This document shows positions 12,184 to 24,228 of a DNA stretch of 64,000 nucleotides, in pieces. The stretch comes from Rhododendron vialii (Eukaryota > Streptophyta > Magnoliopsida > Ericales > Ericaceae), in NCBI RefSeq assembly GCF_030253575.1, contig NC_080559.1, positions 6,578,501-6,642,500 of the forward strand. Reading direction: 5' to 3'. Within the stretch, counting starts at the first letter, position 1, and every line of letters starts with the position of its first letter. The position numbers and the translations under genes were made by a program. The notes beneath the pieces are model-generated. The model did not search any database, had not been told where the DNA came from, and saw only the letters and a list, made by a program, of their open reading frames with translations.

Positions 12184-15100
12184 TTATGTAGGGCTATCGG
12201 GTTGGGGGCAACTTCCCTTGTCCACAATTTCCACAGAAACTACAGGAATAGAGTCCCACCATTCCTTTATCCGTCGATTCCCTTTTTCGCTTGGGACGTG
12301 CTTCTCGATGTGCTTCCCCACTTTTGATGTCATTGTGAAGCAATACAATATAAGTGCCATAAGGATGTATTTGAATGGAACCACTGCTAATATGACTGCC
12401 AATCCAGTCGAAACCATTATTACTGTATCCGTATGCTGCAACCAAGAAACAAAAAATGCCGACGTAAAATTTTATTTTTTGACATTGAAAGCCAAATCTA
12501 CTGAGATAAGAGAAACAACAATTGCAGAATAATTGAGATAAAATCAAGAGAATAAGATAAGTGAATTACTTTTTCCTTGAATGGTTAACAGACTGACAAA
12601 GGTAACAGGTATTGTAACTACCAGGTATACAGACAAGCCCAAAATATCAACTTCTGTTGCTTAGTACTATTTCCGAGCAGTTCGTGAAACTCGTACCTCT
12701 AACATTCTCAAGTAATGCAACTCTTAAATAAAATCAGATAATGTCCATTCCACTTCACTGCTCCAATGGACTGAAACTTTCAATTTGGTATTGTTTCAGT
12801 TTTTTTCTTGTTTCATGTTTTCGGAAATGGGAACCATGTAAAGTTCGAACACTTATTGCTTTCGTTCTTTTGTAAAAAAAATTCACCAACCCGTTTTCCA
12901 TTTTTCGCGTTTTTGTAGAAAAGATTTTGAAAAGAATGTTTGGGAAGAATTCGTCATAGAAGTTTTTTTGTCTTCACAAATACGAAAGCAGAAAAGGAAA
13001 AACGATACCCGACAAGAAGTTGTGGATAACCCCTATTTTGTTTTCCTCACAGCATTTTCAAACAGGATTTCTGTATTTTTTTCTGTAACGACTTAACAAA
13101 GGAAAAAACCAGCAAGTATAACCATTACCTTGGGGGCCTTTCCGAGCAATATTGAATAGATTTTCAATATCGAAATATTTGCTAACTGGACCATTTCACG
13201 TGTAGTCCTCAATCCATGTTGTGCTGATACTATGTTTTCCATTGTTGTCTGGTCAGAGGAGTTGCAGATAACTATCTTGTCACTCTTGTTTCCGGTTCCT
13301 TGTTTTCTTGCCTGAATCAACTTTGCCACCACCCAAAGCAAGAAAACAGCTAGTGCCTTTCCGACCCACTCACTACAGCAATACACACACACACACACAC
13401 ACACACATGATGTTAGATAATGTAAAATCCGATCACAGTATACGTCAATGATATCGAAGAAATTATTAATAAATATTGTTAACCCACCCTCCCTTATTGT
13501 TAGTCTTCTACTCCACTGTACGATGTTGAAAAATATTAGTTGTCTTTGAATACTCAAACAAAAAGAGATGAGATTTCCAAAACTAGCCTTCACATCTTAA
13601 AAAAGTTGTAAGAGTGAGGATTCGGGGGACAATGTGGAAATCAAATACAGTTTTCGAGGGGACATACATTTACCTTTGATAAGATGGAAGTCCCAAAAAA
13701 GACTAACAGAAAGGGACGGAAAGTACTAAAAGTGGATTACAAAAACAGCCAGCTACTTGATAAAGGCTCGTTTGAGACGGAGTCATTATGTAGAGAAGAA
13801 TGCATTTTGAGGCACACTATACCTTCCTGACCTTGGCATGATAATATTGTACTGTTTAAAATGAATCAACTCGAATTTGGCTCCAATCTCGTTTAGGATA
13901 GGATCTAACAACTTGAACACAGTTTGAAACTCATTTTATTTCCACGCTGATATTGAACAACCCGCTACCTGGCTCATTTTACAGCTTCTGTCCCAGAGGC
14001 AGAGGTACATATTCTTGAGCTAAATATAAGGATAGGTACCGGAAATGACTCACTTGTAAACGACGAGGAGAGATGTGCCCATCACGACGACGGTGGTTGC
14101 TGGTCTTTGCCATGTTAGGATTTCTTGAAACCAAGGTACAACATTTTTAAGCGGCTTCAACAGCTCCTATGCAACCAAATCAAGTCCACAAAGGATGAGG
14201 ACATTAAAGCTTAACAGATTCAAGAAAGTACTTCATACAAAAGCAGAGGAACCTAGAACCCAAAAATAATATATATTGCCAACTGCATTCCCATTTCTTC
14301 CACAGGTAGCATGATTAAGATCATTAACATCTATCCAAACTGATCAAACATGGCACATCATGATCACAACAAGGCTATTGCCATCATCTTGCAAAGGGGA
14401 ACTGTGTAATTAAGTTGGTTCCTTCACCTTATTGTGGAAGCAATCAACTATGATTCCGATGTAATTATGACAGGAATATGAGACAAAACTAATAATTACC
14501 ATGACAACAAGGATACTGTCACTTATTCCTTCCTCTTTTAGCCCCTCAGTAGTAGCTTTTGCGACTTCGATTTCTTTTGTTTCCTCTCTGACTTGATTGA
14601 TGGCACTCTCCAACAACGATAGATCTTCAACTTGGCCGCTTACATTTATCCCTTCCCCCACACCACCTTCCACCTCAGTAATCGCGACAACAGGTTGAGA
14701 GACATTCATACACCTTAAAATTGAGCTAGCGCTACACGGCTGCCCGCTATCAAGCTTCTTCAAACTGTCAGCAAGCTGCTCCAATACATAGTCCCCCTTG
14801 GGCAACTCATCGTACAATGCGAATATCAAGAAACTTTTGGGATCAGGAGGAGATAGTGCAAGCATTTCTCTAGCCGCATGGAGCCTTATAACCCCTAAGA
14901 TGGTCCTCGCATGCATCTCCCATGCTTGTGTAGGAGATTTGATGTCATATTTATACAAAAACTGGTGCAATAAAATAACCTCCTTTATGAGAGCAAGCCA
15001 ATGATCGCGTCTAGTGGAGCTTGTTATCTCTGGGAATTCCAGTACAACAGGCTCTTGCCTGGAAAATTTCAAGCTAGTTAGTTTTTTCCCCCTCTACACT

Positions 15101-18100
15101 TTTTAGGTTACACAATCTTGAACTACCTTCAAGCTTTTCCAAATAATCAAATAGAGGACAATTTTGGCATTACCCATAATGTACAAATTTAAAGCATGCA
15201 CCACCGTTGCCCCCATTGAACTAAGGGGAGGGGAAGACAAAAAAGTGCCCAGAAAATCTAACTGTCGGTTGGATTTAAATCTTGTGTAGTGGAGATCACA
15301 TGCCTAAAGAATCTAAACCATATTGATTCATAGTGACAACATGTGTGATTTTTTGTGTATTATATGTATCAGTGGCCATAACTATAACTACCTGCAATAG
15401 TGATTGGAAAATAATACTCTTAGAGAATTCTTTACAAAATATTTTGTAGTAGAAATGATGTGGCAGTGACCCTCGCATACAAAAAAGATATCATGATGGG
15501 CTACTTCAGTCGGAGTGATAGGCCTACTACTAAAGCTCCGGCACATAATTATGTATACTTTCTCTTTATCTGGCATTAACCATGGTATATTAGGTCCAGA
15601 AAAGTCAAGTAACTTTATGAATAGGTGAGGAAAAACAGAAAGAATACTTACAAGTCTGCAGACTCATAGACTATGGCCTTGTCGAAGATGGGAGCACCAA
15701 ATGGGCCTGTAGCCGCTGGCTTCACTCTCTGTTCCACGTTCTTTGAAAGGTCGAGTTTAATTGCATCTTCATATGATAATACTGCCTTGGCCTCAAAGTA
15801 GAGAGCATAATTGGTTAGAGTGAGCCTACCTACAAATTCCACCTTGGGAATGAGGATAGTCCAAATAACAACTTTTGGAGTAAAAACGAATCAGGAATCT
15901 ACGTTCCCTTTGAAATAATCGCACACATAAGTCAATAATCAAAAGAAGACTGATGGACAAACCAGGCCAACTTGTTCCTCCAATATGACGGATTACCCTC
16001 TGTGTGCTTGCGGTTCCCTCAACATGCAGTATAAACTCATCGTCTGCCAATTCTACACCTTTTGGTTTTGCTTGATTTTGTAAATTTTTCATGCATCTGA
16101 TGAAATATCCATGTAGAGGAAATTAATGGAAGGCAACGAATAATACCAAAACGTACGCATAGGCGATCTGAAATTCTGAATTACTCATCAAATCTGAATT
16201 AGATATCGGCATACATAAGATGCATTTGACATTAGGTAGTTAATTCCACAAAATTCATCATTTTTGGCCATCTGTCAAATTTTTTGCCATGTTAGCTAAA
16301 TAGACTTATACCCACCTATTACCTTAAACCAATAAATTTGTATATTTACCTTTATTTTTCATGTGCAGAAGTCTCAAACTCAGTAATTTAAATGATGTTG
16401 TGACCCTTTCTTCAGGTAATAAGAAACAAGACATTGTAAACAGGGATATTTACTTGTTGATTTCTTTCAAGTACTTGTCATAAGCGGGGAAGTGCAGTCG
16501 GCCTGCTGTCGATGCAGTCAGAGTTTCAAAAGTAAATCTCCCATTAACCACATCACAATCTAATGGAACTAGTGTTCCCAACCACACGAACGCATCTTCT
16601 CCTACGCCTGGCCCATCATCAACCATGTTCTGAAAATACGACATATTAACTGTTGGCGCAAACAACAATGACAAGCTGTTACAAAAAAACTATAGTTGTT
16701 TCATTTTTGAAAATCAAGCCATCTATATTATCCATGTTCTATGCAATAATTATTCTGTACAACTCCTACTTCATTTGGTAAAATTTGGAACAAAGGTCAA
16801 TTTCCAGAGAAGTATTATCTCTCCAAAGTAGGACTGGCCAGAAGATAATACAATGAACTGAACTTACTAGGAGTGGCATGAGGTCCGTGTAGAAAAGAGG
16901 GATGTCATCTTGTTCTGCAATTGCCTGTGTAGAGATCCTTTCCTCTTTTTCTTTCGCTATGCTCTCCTGCAAACCAAATGAGTAGGAATGGGCAAATAAG
17001 TTAGCTACATTTTCAAATTTAGAATAAACAAAGTCCAACTACTGATGGAAAAGCAAGTACATTTTTCACATTACAAATGGCATAACTTTTCCTAGCTATG
17101 AGAAAGGAGGTTAATGATTAGAACATATCCCAAAAGTCTAAAAACCGGATCTACAAAATAATCGAGCTACAAAATTCCTCGCCTTCTTCCTCTTCAAGAT
17201 AGGTGCATCTATCCCTAATACTGAGTTTCTTGTACCAATAATTAATTCATGTAAATGTTCTGACATTGAGCATACGCACTCGGTAGTTGCATTAATAATT
17301 TAATACTTTGTTAAAACTTACAAAGATTTTTATATTCCATATGAAGTACATGTGTCAGACACTTAACACTTGGGTAAGGCCATGAGGCATATCTCCACCT
17401 GTTAAGCATAGTTAGCATTTCGAGTTCATATTCTATGACACCTTTTTTTTTTTGTGGAAGTGAAATCTATGGCACCTTGTAATCCCCATTGACCCTAGAG
17501 AACAGTATCAATAGTATGTCGTGCCCCCCGTCCTCGACACAAAAATTACATGAACCCCGACACTTAGACATGTCCGCCACTATAAGGTAAGTCTGATAGT
17601 AGCCTATTTAACATTTAGAAACAGCCAATAGGGCCGCTAAAATTACGTTCGTAGACTAGAAAACAAAACTTAAGTTGTTGAAAGGGAGCTAATAAAGCTA
17701 TAATATAACATTGATTTTCCGAAGTACCCAAAAAAAAAAACTATATGACATTGGAAAGTTAAATATCCTCACGTGTAGATACCAATTATCTTGTACACAA
17801 GGGGATAATTTCGTAAACTTTCTCATGTTTTCTCCCAAGTGCTGTGGCTTGGCAGTGTTGGGAAAGGTAGATACATGACAATAGCTGATAAGAGACAGCT
17901 AGCTACCTATGTGGGTAATGGCATAAGCACACAGCATGTTGCTTCAAATAGTGCGATTTACTTGGAGGCTAATTCCAACATAATAGTGATATGGAACTAT
18001 TACCACTGGCACTACCGTCTTTTTACTTGAGCTCGAAATTATAATCTTTTGGTGACCACATAGACGAGGCTCTGCTGATTTTATAACACGTAGACGAGGT

Positions 18101-20288
18101 TCTTTAGCCCAAATCGCAGCGTTCTTGATTTTAAATGCCAAAAACTATTGTTCTTATGCTCTCAATCTCCTCTTCCACTGTCTCACAGATTCACAACTCA
18201 AACTATGAACCTCTAAATATACCTGTTCCCCAAGTTAGCAAGTTGCAGTTCGCTGTAATTGTCATATAGCTATTCATCTACTTAAATGACTTAATCTGAA
18301 CTCCGAAAAGCACATAATGCGTAAATGTTTTGCAGATGGGACTATGGACCTACCGTGTATGACTCTTCATCTTCAGAGTTAGGCATCTCCAAAGCGAGCA
18401 TCATATCAAACGTGAACCGGCTGAACACCCCATTGTTAATAAGTACTTCTACGTTGCAACACATTCTACTAAGAGCCCTTGAGCAGCAGAACTCCACTAA
18501 CTTCTTTGAATAGTCGCCCATTTCGGGATTCCATAACTTCTCAAATTCTTCCAGTAATGCATCAACTGACGTATCCAGCTGCCTGCAATAATTAGATTAT
18601 CTCAAACAAAACTAGTTACTGCTGGGATAAAATTGTCAATTGGAATAACTGAGATTTATTATGTACAAGCTAAGCCAAAAATCTTTTTGAGGTTTGGTTT
18701 TCTACAAGTATCCCATCTTTCAGATACTAAAAGTTCCTAGATGCTATTCACGACCCTCGTGCCAAGGGTTTGCCAAAATCAACGACATTACCCACCCGCA
18801 TACCAAATAGTGGCCCTCTTCATCCCCTAACTAGGAAGTACTTTAACAAAAGACCTTTGGCCCAACGGCAACAGGTGTGCACTTAGGTGCCAGGAGGAAG
18901 GAGGTTAGGAGTTCAACTTCTAAGACTCCTCTTAGAAGGTGTTAATCTAACTATTCTAACAAATGATTTTCGCCGAGAAAAAAGAAACTAGGAAGTACTT
19001 TACACACTGAAACGTTATGCAGAAGCGCATACAAAATGGTGTGACAATTGCATCCATTAGATTCTAAAGCATGCTGTTGAGTATTTTGGTTTGAAATAAA
19101 AAGACGTCAAAATAACACATCATTCCCTATGGAACATAGGTGTAAGTGTTCAAAAGTTCAGCTGTTTGGTTCCTGTTTTCAAAATCAATTTTACATATAT
19201 CTCATCAGAAATCTGTTTTTGCAGAAAAAAGAGCTCGCATCATTTCATATCTCTCTCATTCACGGCTTCTCAAAGCCATTCTTTGAAATAAAACAGACAT
19301 GATTGCATGCATAGCAACCTCGTTGCGGGTATGAAACACTGTTTTTGGAAATAAATACCATCATCATCTCTTATCTTGTTCAGTGGGGACTTCTGAAAAG
19401 CTATTTTTTTAAATACCATCATCGCTTTTTGTACCAAAATTACGCGTAACACACACACACAATAATAATAAAAAAAAAAATACAACATTCTGTGGTACAC
19501 TACTACGGCTACCTAGCTTTCTCCTGGAAGACTGAAACAAACAGAGGGAAATTAAATCAGTAGTGTATTCATATGGGCATTTTCTAATAAGGAAAATCAA
19601 GGGCAGTATAGTAGTTGGTCATCCAAATTATTTTTTAAAGTAATTTGAGGCCATTAAGTATATATCCCCATAAAGTGTTACAATATCTTTATTCTATAGT
19701 ATCTAAATAATAATGAGAAATGGGGATTGGGGAAACATATGGACCCTACATATTCTTCCAAGATTAGGTAGTCAACTGGAGTATTATTTTTGGGATTGGA
19801 TATCGGTTCTTTAGCTCATATGAAATTATTAATAAATAGCATGGAGACTAAATTCTTCTCACTTAATTTGTCCCCTTCACTGTCATACTCTAATCAAGCA
19901 CCATAATTATCCAATTATTTTCGTTTCCTCCCTCCTTAGTTCTGTGGATCCCACATGTCTCATATATTCCCACCCGCAATCTCAAATTTTCCGAGCCTCT
20001 GTGAAAAAAAATATATATAATTTAACCCAGCAGCCAAACAATAGTCTTGTTAACCACCGCCCACTTGGACAGGGGATGGTATGTATATTATGCCACATGA
20101 GTGAGAATTTCCATACACATATTCCGCTATCAATACACTAAATTTATCGGATATCGATACATCTTTCATGCATTATCGGGCAGTGGTTAGCACTTTCCAT
20201 CAAACAATTCCTACACCCTGTAATTTATGCAGATAGACATACACAGAGATATATGTGCATACATATATACACATGTATATATAAGTGT

Positions 20289-20343
<55 letters not shown>

Positions 20344-20406
20344 CTGGGCACATCTGTGGAGGAGGTCGGAGGCAATGGAGGAGAGATGCTTCTTCCTCTT
20401 CGTCAT
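12184..20406 (-). CDS. DUF639 family membrane-associated protein
   Basis: A ten-exon gene whose biochemical role is unknown in the family. Exons, in gene order: 20406-20345, 18582-18354, 16966-16868, 16629-16454, 16096-15963, 15829-15652, 15058-14500, 14166-14054, 13372-13129, 12435-12184. All junctions are GT/AG, phases agree, and the total of 2046 nt gives 681 residues, close to family length (about 670-820). Diagnostic family stretches include LDTSVDALLEEFEKLWNPEM, GRLTLTNYALYFEA, TGPFGAPIFDKAIVYES, EFPEITSSTRRDHWLALIKE and RRIKEWWDSIP near the C-terminus. Hydrophobic segments near residues 505-540 and 605-630 suggest C-terminal membrane anchoring. The start is the short exon MTKRKKHLSSIASDLLHRCA: its split codon joins exon 2 exactly. 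The frame stays open upstream to 20556, so a longer N-terminus is possible. The closest remembered relative is the Arabidopsis At1g71240 type. Confidence 0.9.
13383..13407. repeat. (AC)n microsatellite beside an exon
   Basis: Twelve AC units lie immediately next to the 3' splice site (13373) of the ninth DUF639 exon, inside the intron. Confidence 0.9.
18846..18985 (+). mobile_element. SINE in DUF639 intron 1
   Basis: A 140-bp insertion is flanked by a perfect 17-bp target duplication AACTAGGAAGTACTTTA (18829-18845, 18986-19002). An A-box-like TGGCCCAACGGC (18858-18869) and a B-box-like GAGTTCAACTTC (18909-18920) are tRNA-like but mutated. The element ends in an A-rich tail (gagaaaaaaga). It lies antisense to the gene. 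Confidence 0.85.
20291..20341. repeat. (GA)n microsatellite abutting a 5' splice site
   Basis: About 25 GA units. On the transcribed strand of the DUF639 gene this is a (CT)n tract that begins right after the GTAT of the intron 1 donor (20344-20341). The long Leu/Ser and Arg/Glu reading frames here are repeat artefacts. Confidence 0.95.
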
Positions 20407-20444
20407 GGGTGCAATGCGGTAACGATTCAGAGAGTCGTCTTCTG

Positions 20445-20454
20445 TAATATATAG
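20445..20454 (-). promoter_or_regulatory. Possible TATA box of the DUF639 gene
   Basis: CTATATATTA on the minus strand ends about 40 bp before the chosen ATG at 20406. If it is used, the 5' UTR would be only about 10 nt, which is short, so transcription may start elsewhere. Confidence 0.3.
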
Positions 20455-20888
20455 TATGTCGTTTGAAGAAGAGGCAGGAAAGCAGAAAGAGCGCCTCCTT
20501 GTACGAAGGGAAAGCCACCACGTGGAGGGCATGCAAGAATTGGTGCATTCCCACAAAACAATTTTACTTACGCACTGCCATAACGAAAATGGGTCTGGAT
20601 TCTTGTCACAAAATCATGAGTCTCTGTGCTCACCCTTTTGTAGCCGCTCAAAACTTACTATGTTATAATGTTAATTCGGCTTTTTATAGTCCGGGCCGGT
20701 TTACGAGCACTTCAACTAATCCTGAGGTACCAATTTCACCGCCCGCTGGTTGGGGAAATTTACGTGATTTTGTGGTAATGTGTGTAAGTAGACTTAATTT
20801 TTGTCACTTGCCCGGCCCGAAAAAAGAAAATAGCTAGACTTTTTGTTTGCATTATGTCGGTATACATCAAATTTTAACAAAAATCATA

Positions 20889-21103
20889 CTCCATTTGTCC
20901 CTAAATAAGTGTCCGGTGCGCAAAACTAGGCCTTCAAAAAGATACATTTGTTTCGTTAAAAAAATCAAATTTTTTTCACAAATAAATAGATAGCAATGAG
21001 TTCTATTAGATTGTGAAAAAAAATTAAAATTTTTAATAAAAAATATGCATGTTTTGTAAAACCTAGTTTTGCACGCCGAACACTTATTTAGGGACGGAGG
21101 GAG
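20889..21103. mobile_element. Stowaway-type MITE
   Basis: A 215-bp element with TA on both sides (20887-20888, 21104-21105). The right end read inwards is CTCCCTCCGTCCCTAAATAA, the left is CTCCATTTGTCCCTAAATAA; the terminal inverted repeats run for about 44 bp to CAAAACTAGG. TIR and TA duplication are the Tc1/mariner-derived Stowaway signature. Confidence 0.9.
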
Positions 21104-21680
21104 TAGTAATCGTAATGGCAACGTTTAAGTTTGTACCTAGTGGTAATTCAACCACTATGCAAAATTTATTATGCACATAAGATCAAAATACTTCTGCAAA
21201 TTCTCATTATAATTTGAAAATCTTTAATTTGCATAACAGGAAATCTTGTCCGCCAAACATGCCCTCAATGTTTGATGTGTTTGAGTTATCAAACAATGAA
21301 AACACATTTTGCACTATTAAAATCCCCAAGAGGACTGTTAGCGTCGGTGCATGATGGGAATTAAGAGCGAGAGCGTGTGACATTTCAAAAGATTTTGTGA
21401 CTATACATGGTCCAAAAATCATTACATACGCTGGCTTGTTTGTTTTACAATGAGATGAGATAATGGATAAATACTTGGTTAGGCTCGTTTTGTCATTTTA
21501 TTGCATGAATGACTACAGCAACTATGGACTTGTCATGGGTACATTGAATGTTGATAAAGTTTTTTTTGGAGCTGAGCATGCAGGAAAGGCTAGAAGGACG
21601 CTGAAATCGAAATAAAATTGTCGAAGTGTCAATTCTCTCTCTCTTTCTCTCTCTCCTTTACCTTTGGTACGAGAGTTTTT

Positions 21681-21889
21681 CAGTACGGAGCTGGTATATC
21701 TCACGTGGTATCAGTTCGGCGCATTCGAGCCGTCCGATACGTTTTTGGACAGCTCGGGTTGAAATCATTTCTCTTCTTTCACCCCAACACTTTTTCTCTC
21801 ATTTTCTCTCTCCAAATGTGAGCCGTTCAAAAATGAAATGGACGGCTCGGATGCGCGAACGGGCACCATGTGGTACCCGCTCACCACTG
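21681..21889. mobile_element. MITE-like imperfect inverted repeat
   Basis: GCGCATTCGAGCCGTCC at 21719-21735 pairs with its near-complement at 21840-21856 (one mismatch). The similarity extends outwards to GGTATATCTCACGTGG on the left and to GTGAGCGGGTACCACATGG (complement) on the right. I cannot fix the target duplication. Confidence 0.55.
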
Positions 21890-22312
21890 AAAAAAATTTC
21901 CTCCAGTATTCTCTCAAAACATCTCTTCTACTACTAATATCAGGTGTAACAGTAATACTAAGTCAGTCTTTCCAACCTACTCACCTAGCGATTCCAATTG
22001 TCATATTGTTAAGCTATTGGGTGACAATTCACAAGTTCAATTTGTAACGTTTTATTAGTTGACTAGTGCATGTCCGGGCCTGAAGGCATAATTCCGAATC
22101 GATGGGCAAAAAATTATTCTTAAATATCCTTCTAACCTCTTTAACGCAAAGGCAAAAAAAACTCAACATAACATCTTCCTTCACTCATCAATATTATTAA
22201 AAAAAACTCAAAATAGTTCAATTTTTTTCTCCCGAAGAAACACGTAGAAGAATTTGTATGTATTCTTATAAAAATGGTTGTTTCTTTTTCGCGTATGACA
22301 AAATCCAAAAGT

Positions 22313-22520
22313 GCTACGTACACACATAACGATTGTGTAAAATACAACACACAACCAATCTCTAGCCATCCGTTGTTATAATAAATGGTCAGGATTCGCT
22401 CAAACTCTTCTCTGGAAAAGTTAACTGTAAGAGTTTTTTTTTTAAATCTAGACCGTCCAAATACATCTGAACGGTCAGAATTCCGCGCACAACCAACACA
22501 ACGGTTGTGCGCGTACCATT
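22313..22520. mobile_element. MITE-like repeat containing a perfect hairpin
   Basis: The left end GTACACACATAACGATTGTG and the complement of the right end GTACGCGCACAACCGTTGTG are inverted. Inside the right end, CGCGCACAACC (22484-22494) and its exact complement (22503-22513) form an 11-bp stem with an 8-nt loop. Confidence 0.55.
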
Positions 22521-23125
22521 TTCAAAATCCAAAAATGATTGGTTCTTTTTTACCATAGGAAAATCAACCTAAAAGAAATCAACTTAAAAGCAAATATTGA
22601 ATTGAATGTAAGAAAATCAAGTTTAGAGAAATCAATTGAAAAAGAAAGGAGTGTATATTTCTCTATCAGGAAAACGTGTAACTTCTTTTTTTACATTAAT
22701 GTAGGTGTATATAATAGGAAATATTCATTCAACCTTATCAGAAAGTACAATTGAACGACTATAGATGCTACCTTGTTTGTATGCTTATACATTTTTAAAG
22801 AAAACCGCTCTATTTTATAATATAGATATAGATGACGCTACATAGGCTACGTTCTTTTAAACTTATAAGTTTGACACATATTTCGGTATTTTTTATTTTT
22901 CGTATCTTGTTGTTTAGCTTTTCGATGTAATTTTAGGGGTTAATCGTTTGTTTCGACTAGACGAATCGGAAAGTATAAAAATATGGACTGATGTTGAAAA
23001 AAATTTAAATAAGATGGCACTTAAACTCTAAAAAACAGCTGTTTGATACTTTTTTCGTCTTTAATGAACTTTTTTTTTTGCTTTTGGCCATAATTTTATA
23101 CTTTTTGGACTCATCTCGTTGAGAC

Positions 23126-23610
23126 TAGAAATGGCAACGGGGTGGGGCAGGTTTTATGTACCCGACCCGAAAATTATTACCCGACCCTGGGCAGGTATTT
23201 TTTGGGTACCCCTGTTGCCGCCTCAATCCGGGAATGGGTCTATTCGCCCCACCTCGCTTCATAAAAAATTGGTAATCTTAAAGCAAAAGAGAAAAAGAAA
23301 ATAGCATAATTAAAGTGTTAGTTTAGTATAATGGTGAAAATATAAGGGTAAGAATATAAGGGTTTTTTAGTATAATGATAATAATATTAGGGTAAAAACA
23401 TAAAATTTGAAGTATTAATGATAATTAGATTAGGATAAAAGTATAATTTTATAAATAAATACATTTCGGGGCGGGTTTAGGGGCAAGGTACTAACACCTC
23501 GACTACCTGAACCCGGCCGGGTTTTAATATTTTTACCCTGACCTGATACCCGAAAAGGCAATGGAAAACCTGCCCCGTTTGGGACAGGGCGGGTCCGATT
23601 GTCATCTCTA
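23126..23610. mobile_element. Non-autonomous hAT element (MITE)
   Basis: A 485-bp element flanked by a perfect 8-bp duplication GTTGAGAC (23118-23125, 23611-23618), the hAT length. Its termini are TAGAAATGGCAACGGGG and, inverted, TAGAGATGACAATCGGA. It is rich in GGGCGGGT/ACCCGACCC motifs near the ends and AT-rich inside, with no transposase. Confidence 0.88.
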
Positions 23611-23844
23611 GTTGAGACGGATGATAATCCAAAAAAAATCACGCGAATCTAATAAAAATTTAAAAAAATGAACAAAACTAGAGCCGGCTCTGAACTAAAG
23701 CAAGCGTTGCGGTTGCTTTAGGCCCCCAAAAGTGAGAATTTTTAGGGCCCCTCATATTTTGGTACCCCTAGGTATCCTTTGTAATACAAAAATAAAATTG
23801 TACATTGCATAAAAGGCCCAATTTCAAACTCAAAAGAAAAAAAT

Positions 23845-24120
23845 GTGCTCAAATATTTGAAATGGATGGAAAATAGTTTTCCAAATACATGGATTGCTTA
23901 TAGAGTACTATTGACTATTTTCATTATAGTTGCCATCGGAGAACGAAGTTTTTCAAAGTTGAAGTTGATTAAGTCTTACCGCTCCACTATGTCACAAGAA
24001 AGGTTGCATGGACTCGCCATTCTATCTATTGAATACGAGATGGTGGATAAGATTGATTGTTCGGACATAATTAGTACTTTTGTTGCTAAAATTACAAAGG
24101 AGATTGATATTAGCTGCTGA
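23845..24120 (+). pseudogene. hAT transposase C-terminal remnant
   Basis: The frame reads FPNTWIAYRVLLTIFIIVAI, then GERSFSKLKLIKSYRSTMSQ, then ERLHGLAILSIE: the hAT C-terminal dimerisation domain found in plant zf-MYM/TTF-type proteins. Nothing of the zinc finger or catalytic core is upstream; a GAGCCGGCTC and GGCCCC-rich stretch at 23681-23760 looks like the remaining 5' end of the same element. The TGA stop at 24118-24120 is also the first three bases of the foldback repeat that follows. Confidence 0.8.
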
Positions 24121-24228
24121 TTTTGCCACTTTCTTTTTTGTTAACGCCACTCTCCTGCAAATGTATTTTTGGTGCAAAAATACACTTGCAGATGAGTGAC
24201 GTTAACAAAAAAGGGAGTGACAAAATCA
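24118..24228. repeat. 54-bp inverted repeat with 3-nt loop
   Basis: The left arm 24118-24171 and right arm 24175-24228 pair over all 54 positions with about seven mismatches. Arms contain GTTAACGYCACTC and TTTGTCACTCCC-like segments. It would transcribe into a nearly perfect long hairpin. It could be a small foldback MITE or an arrangement made when the hAT element ended here. Confidence 0.85.

Noticed and set aside
12194..12547. 117-codon minus-strand frame overlapping the last DUF639 exon
   Set aside because: Other frame of the same exon plus intron; the frame with RRIKEWWDSIP is the conserved one.
13093..13593. 166-codon minus-strand open frame as a separate gene
   Set aside because: It contains the ninth exon of the DUF639 gene; the rest is intron read-through, including the AC repeat.
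20225..20556. Long Leu/Ser and Arg/Glu repeat frames on both strands
   Set aside because: They are products of the GA/CT microsatellite; only the short first exon of the DUF639 gene next to it is supported.
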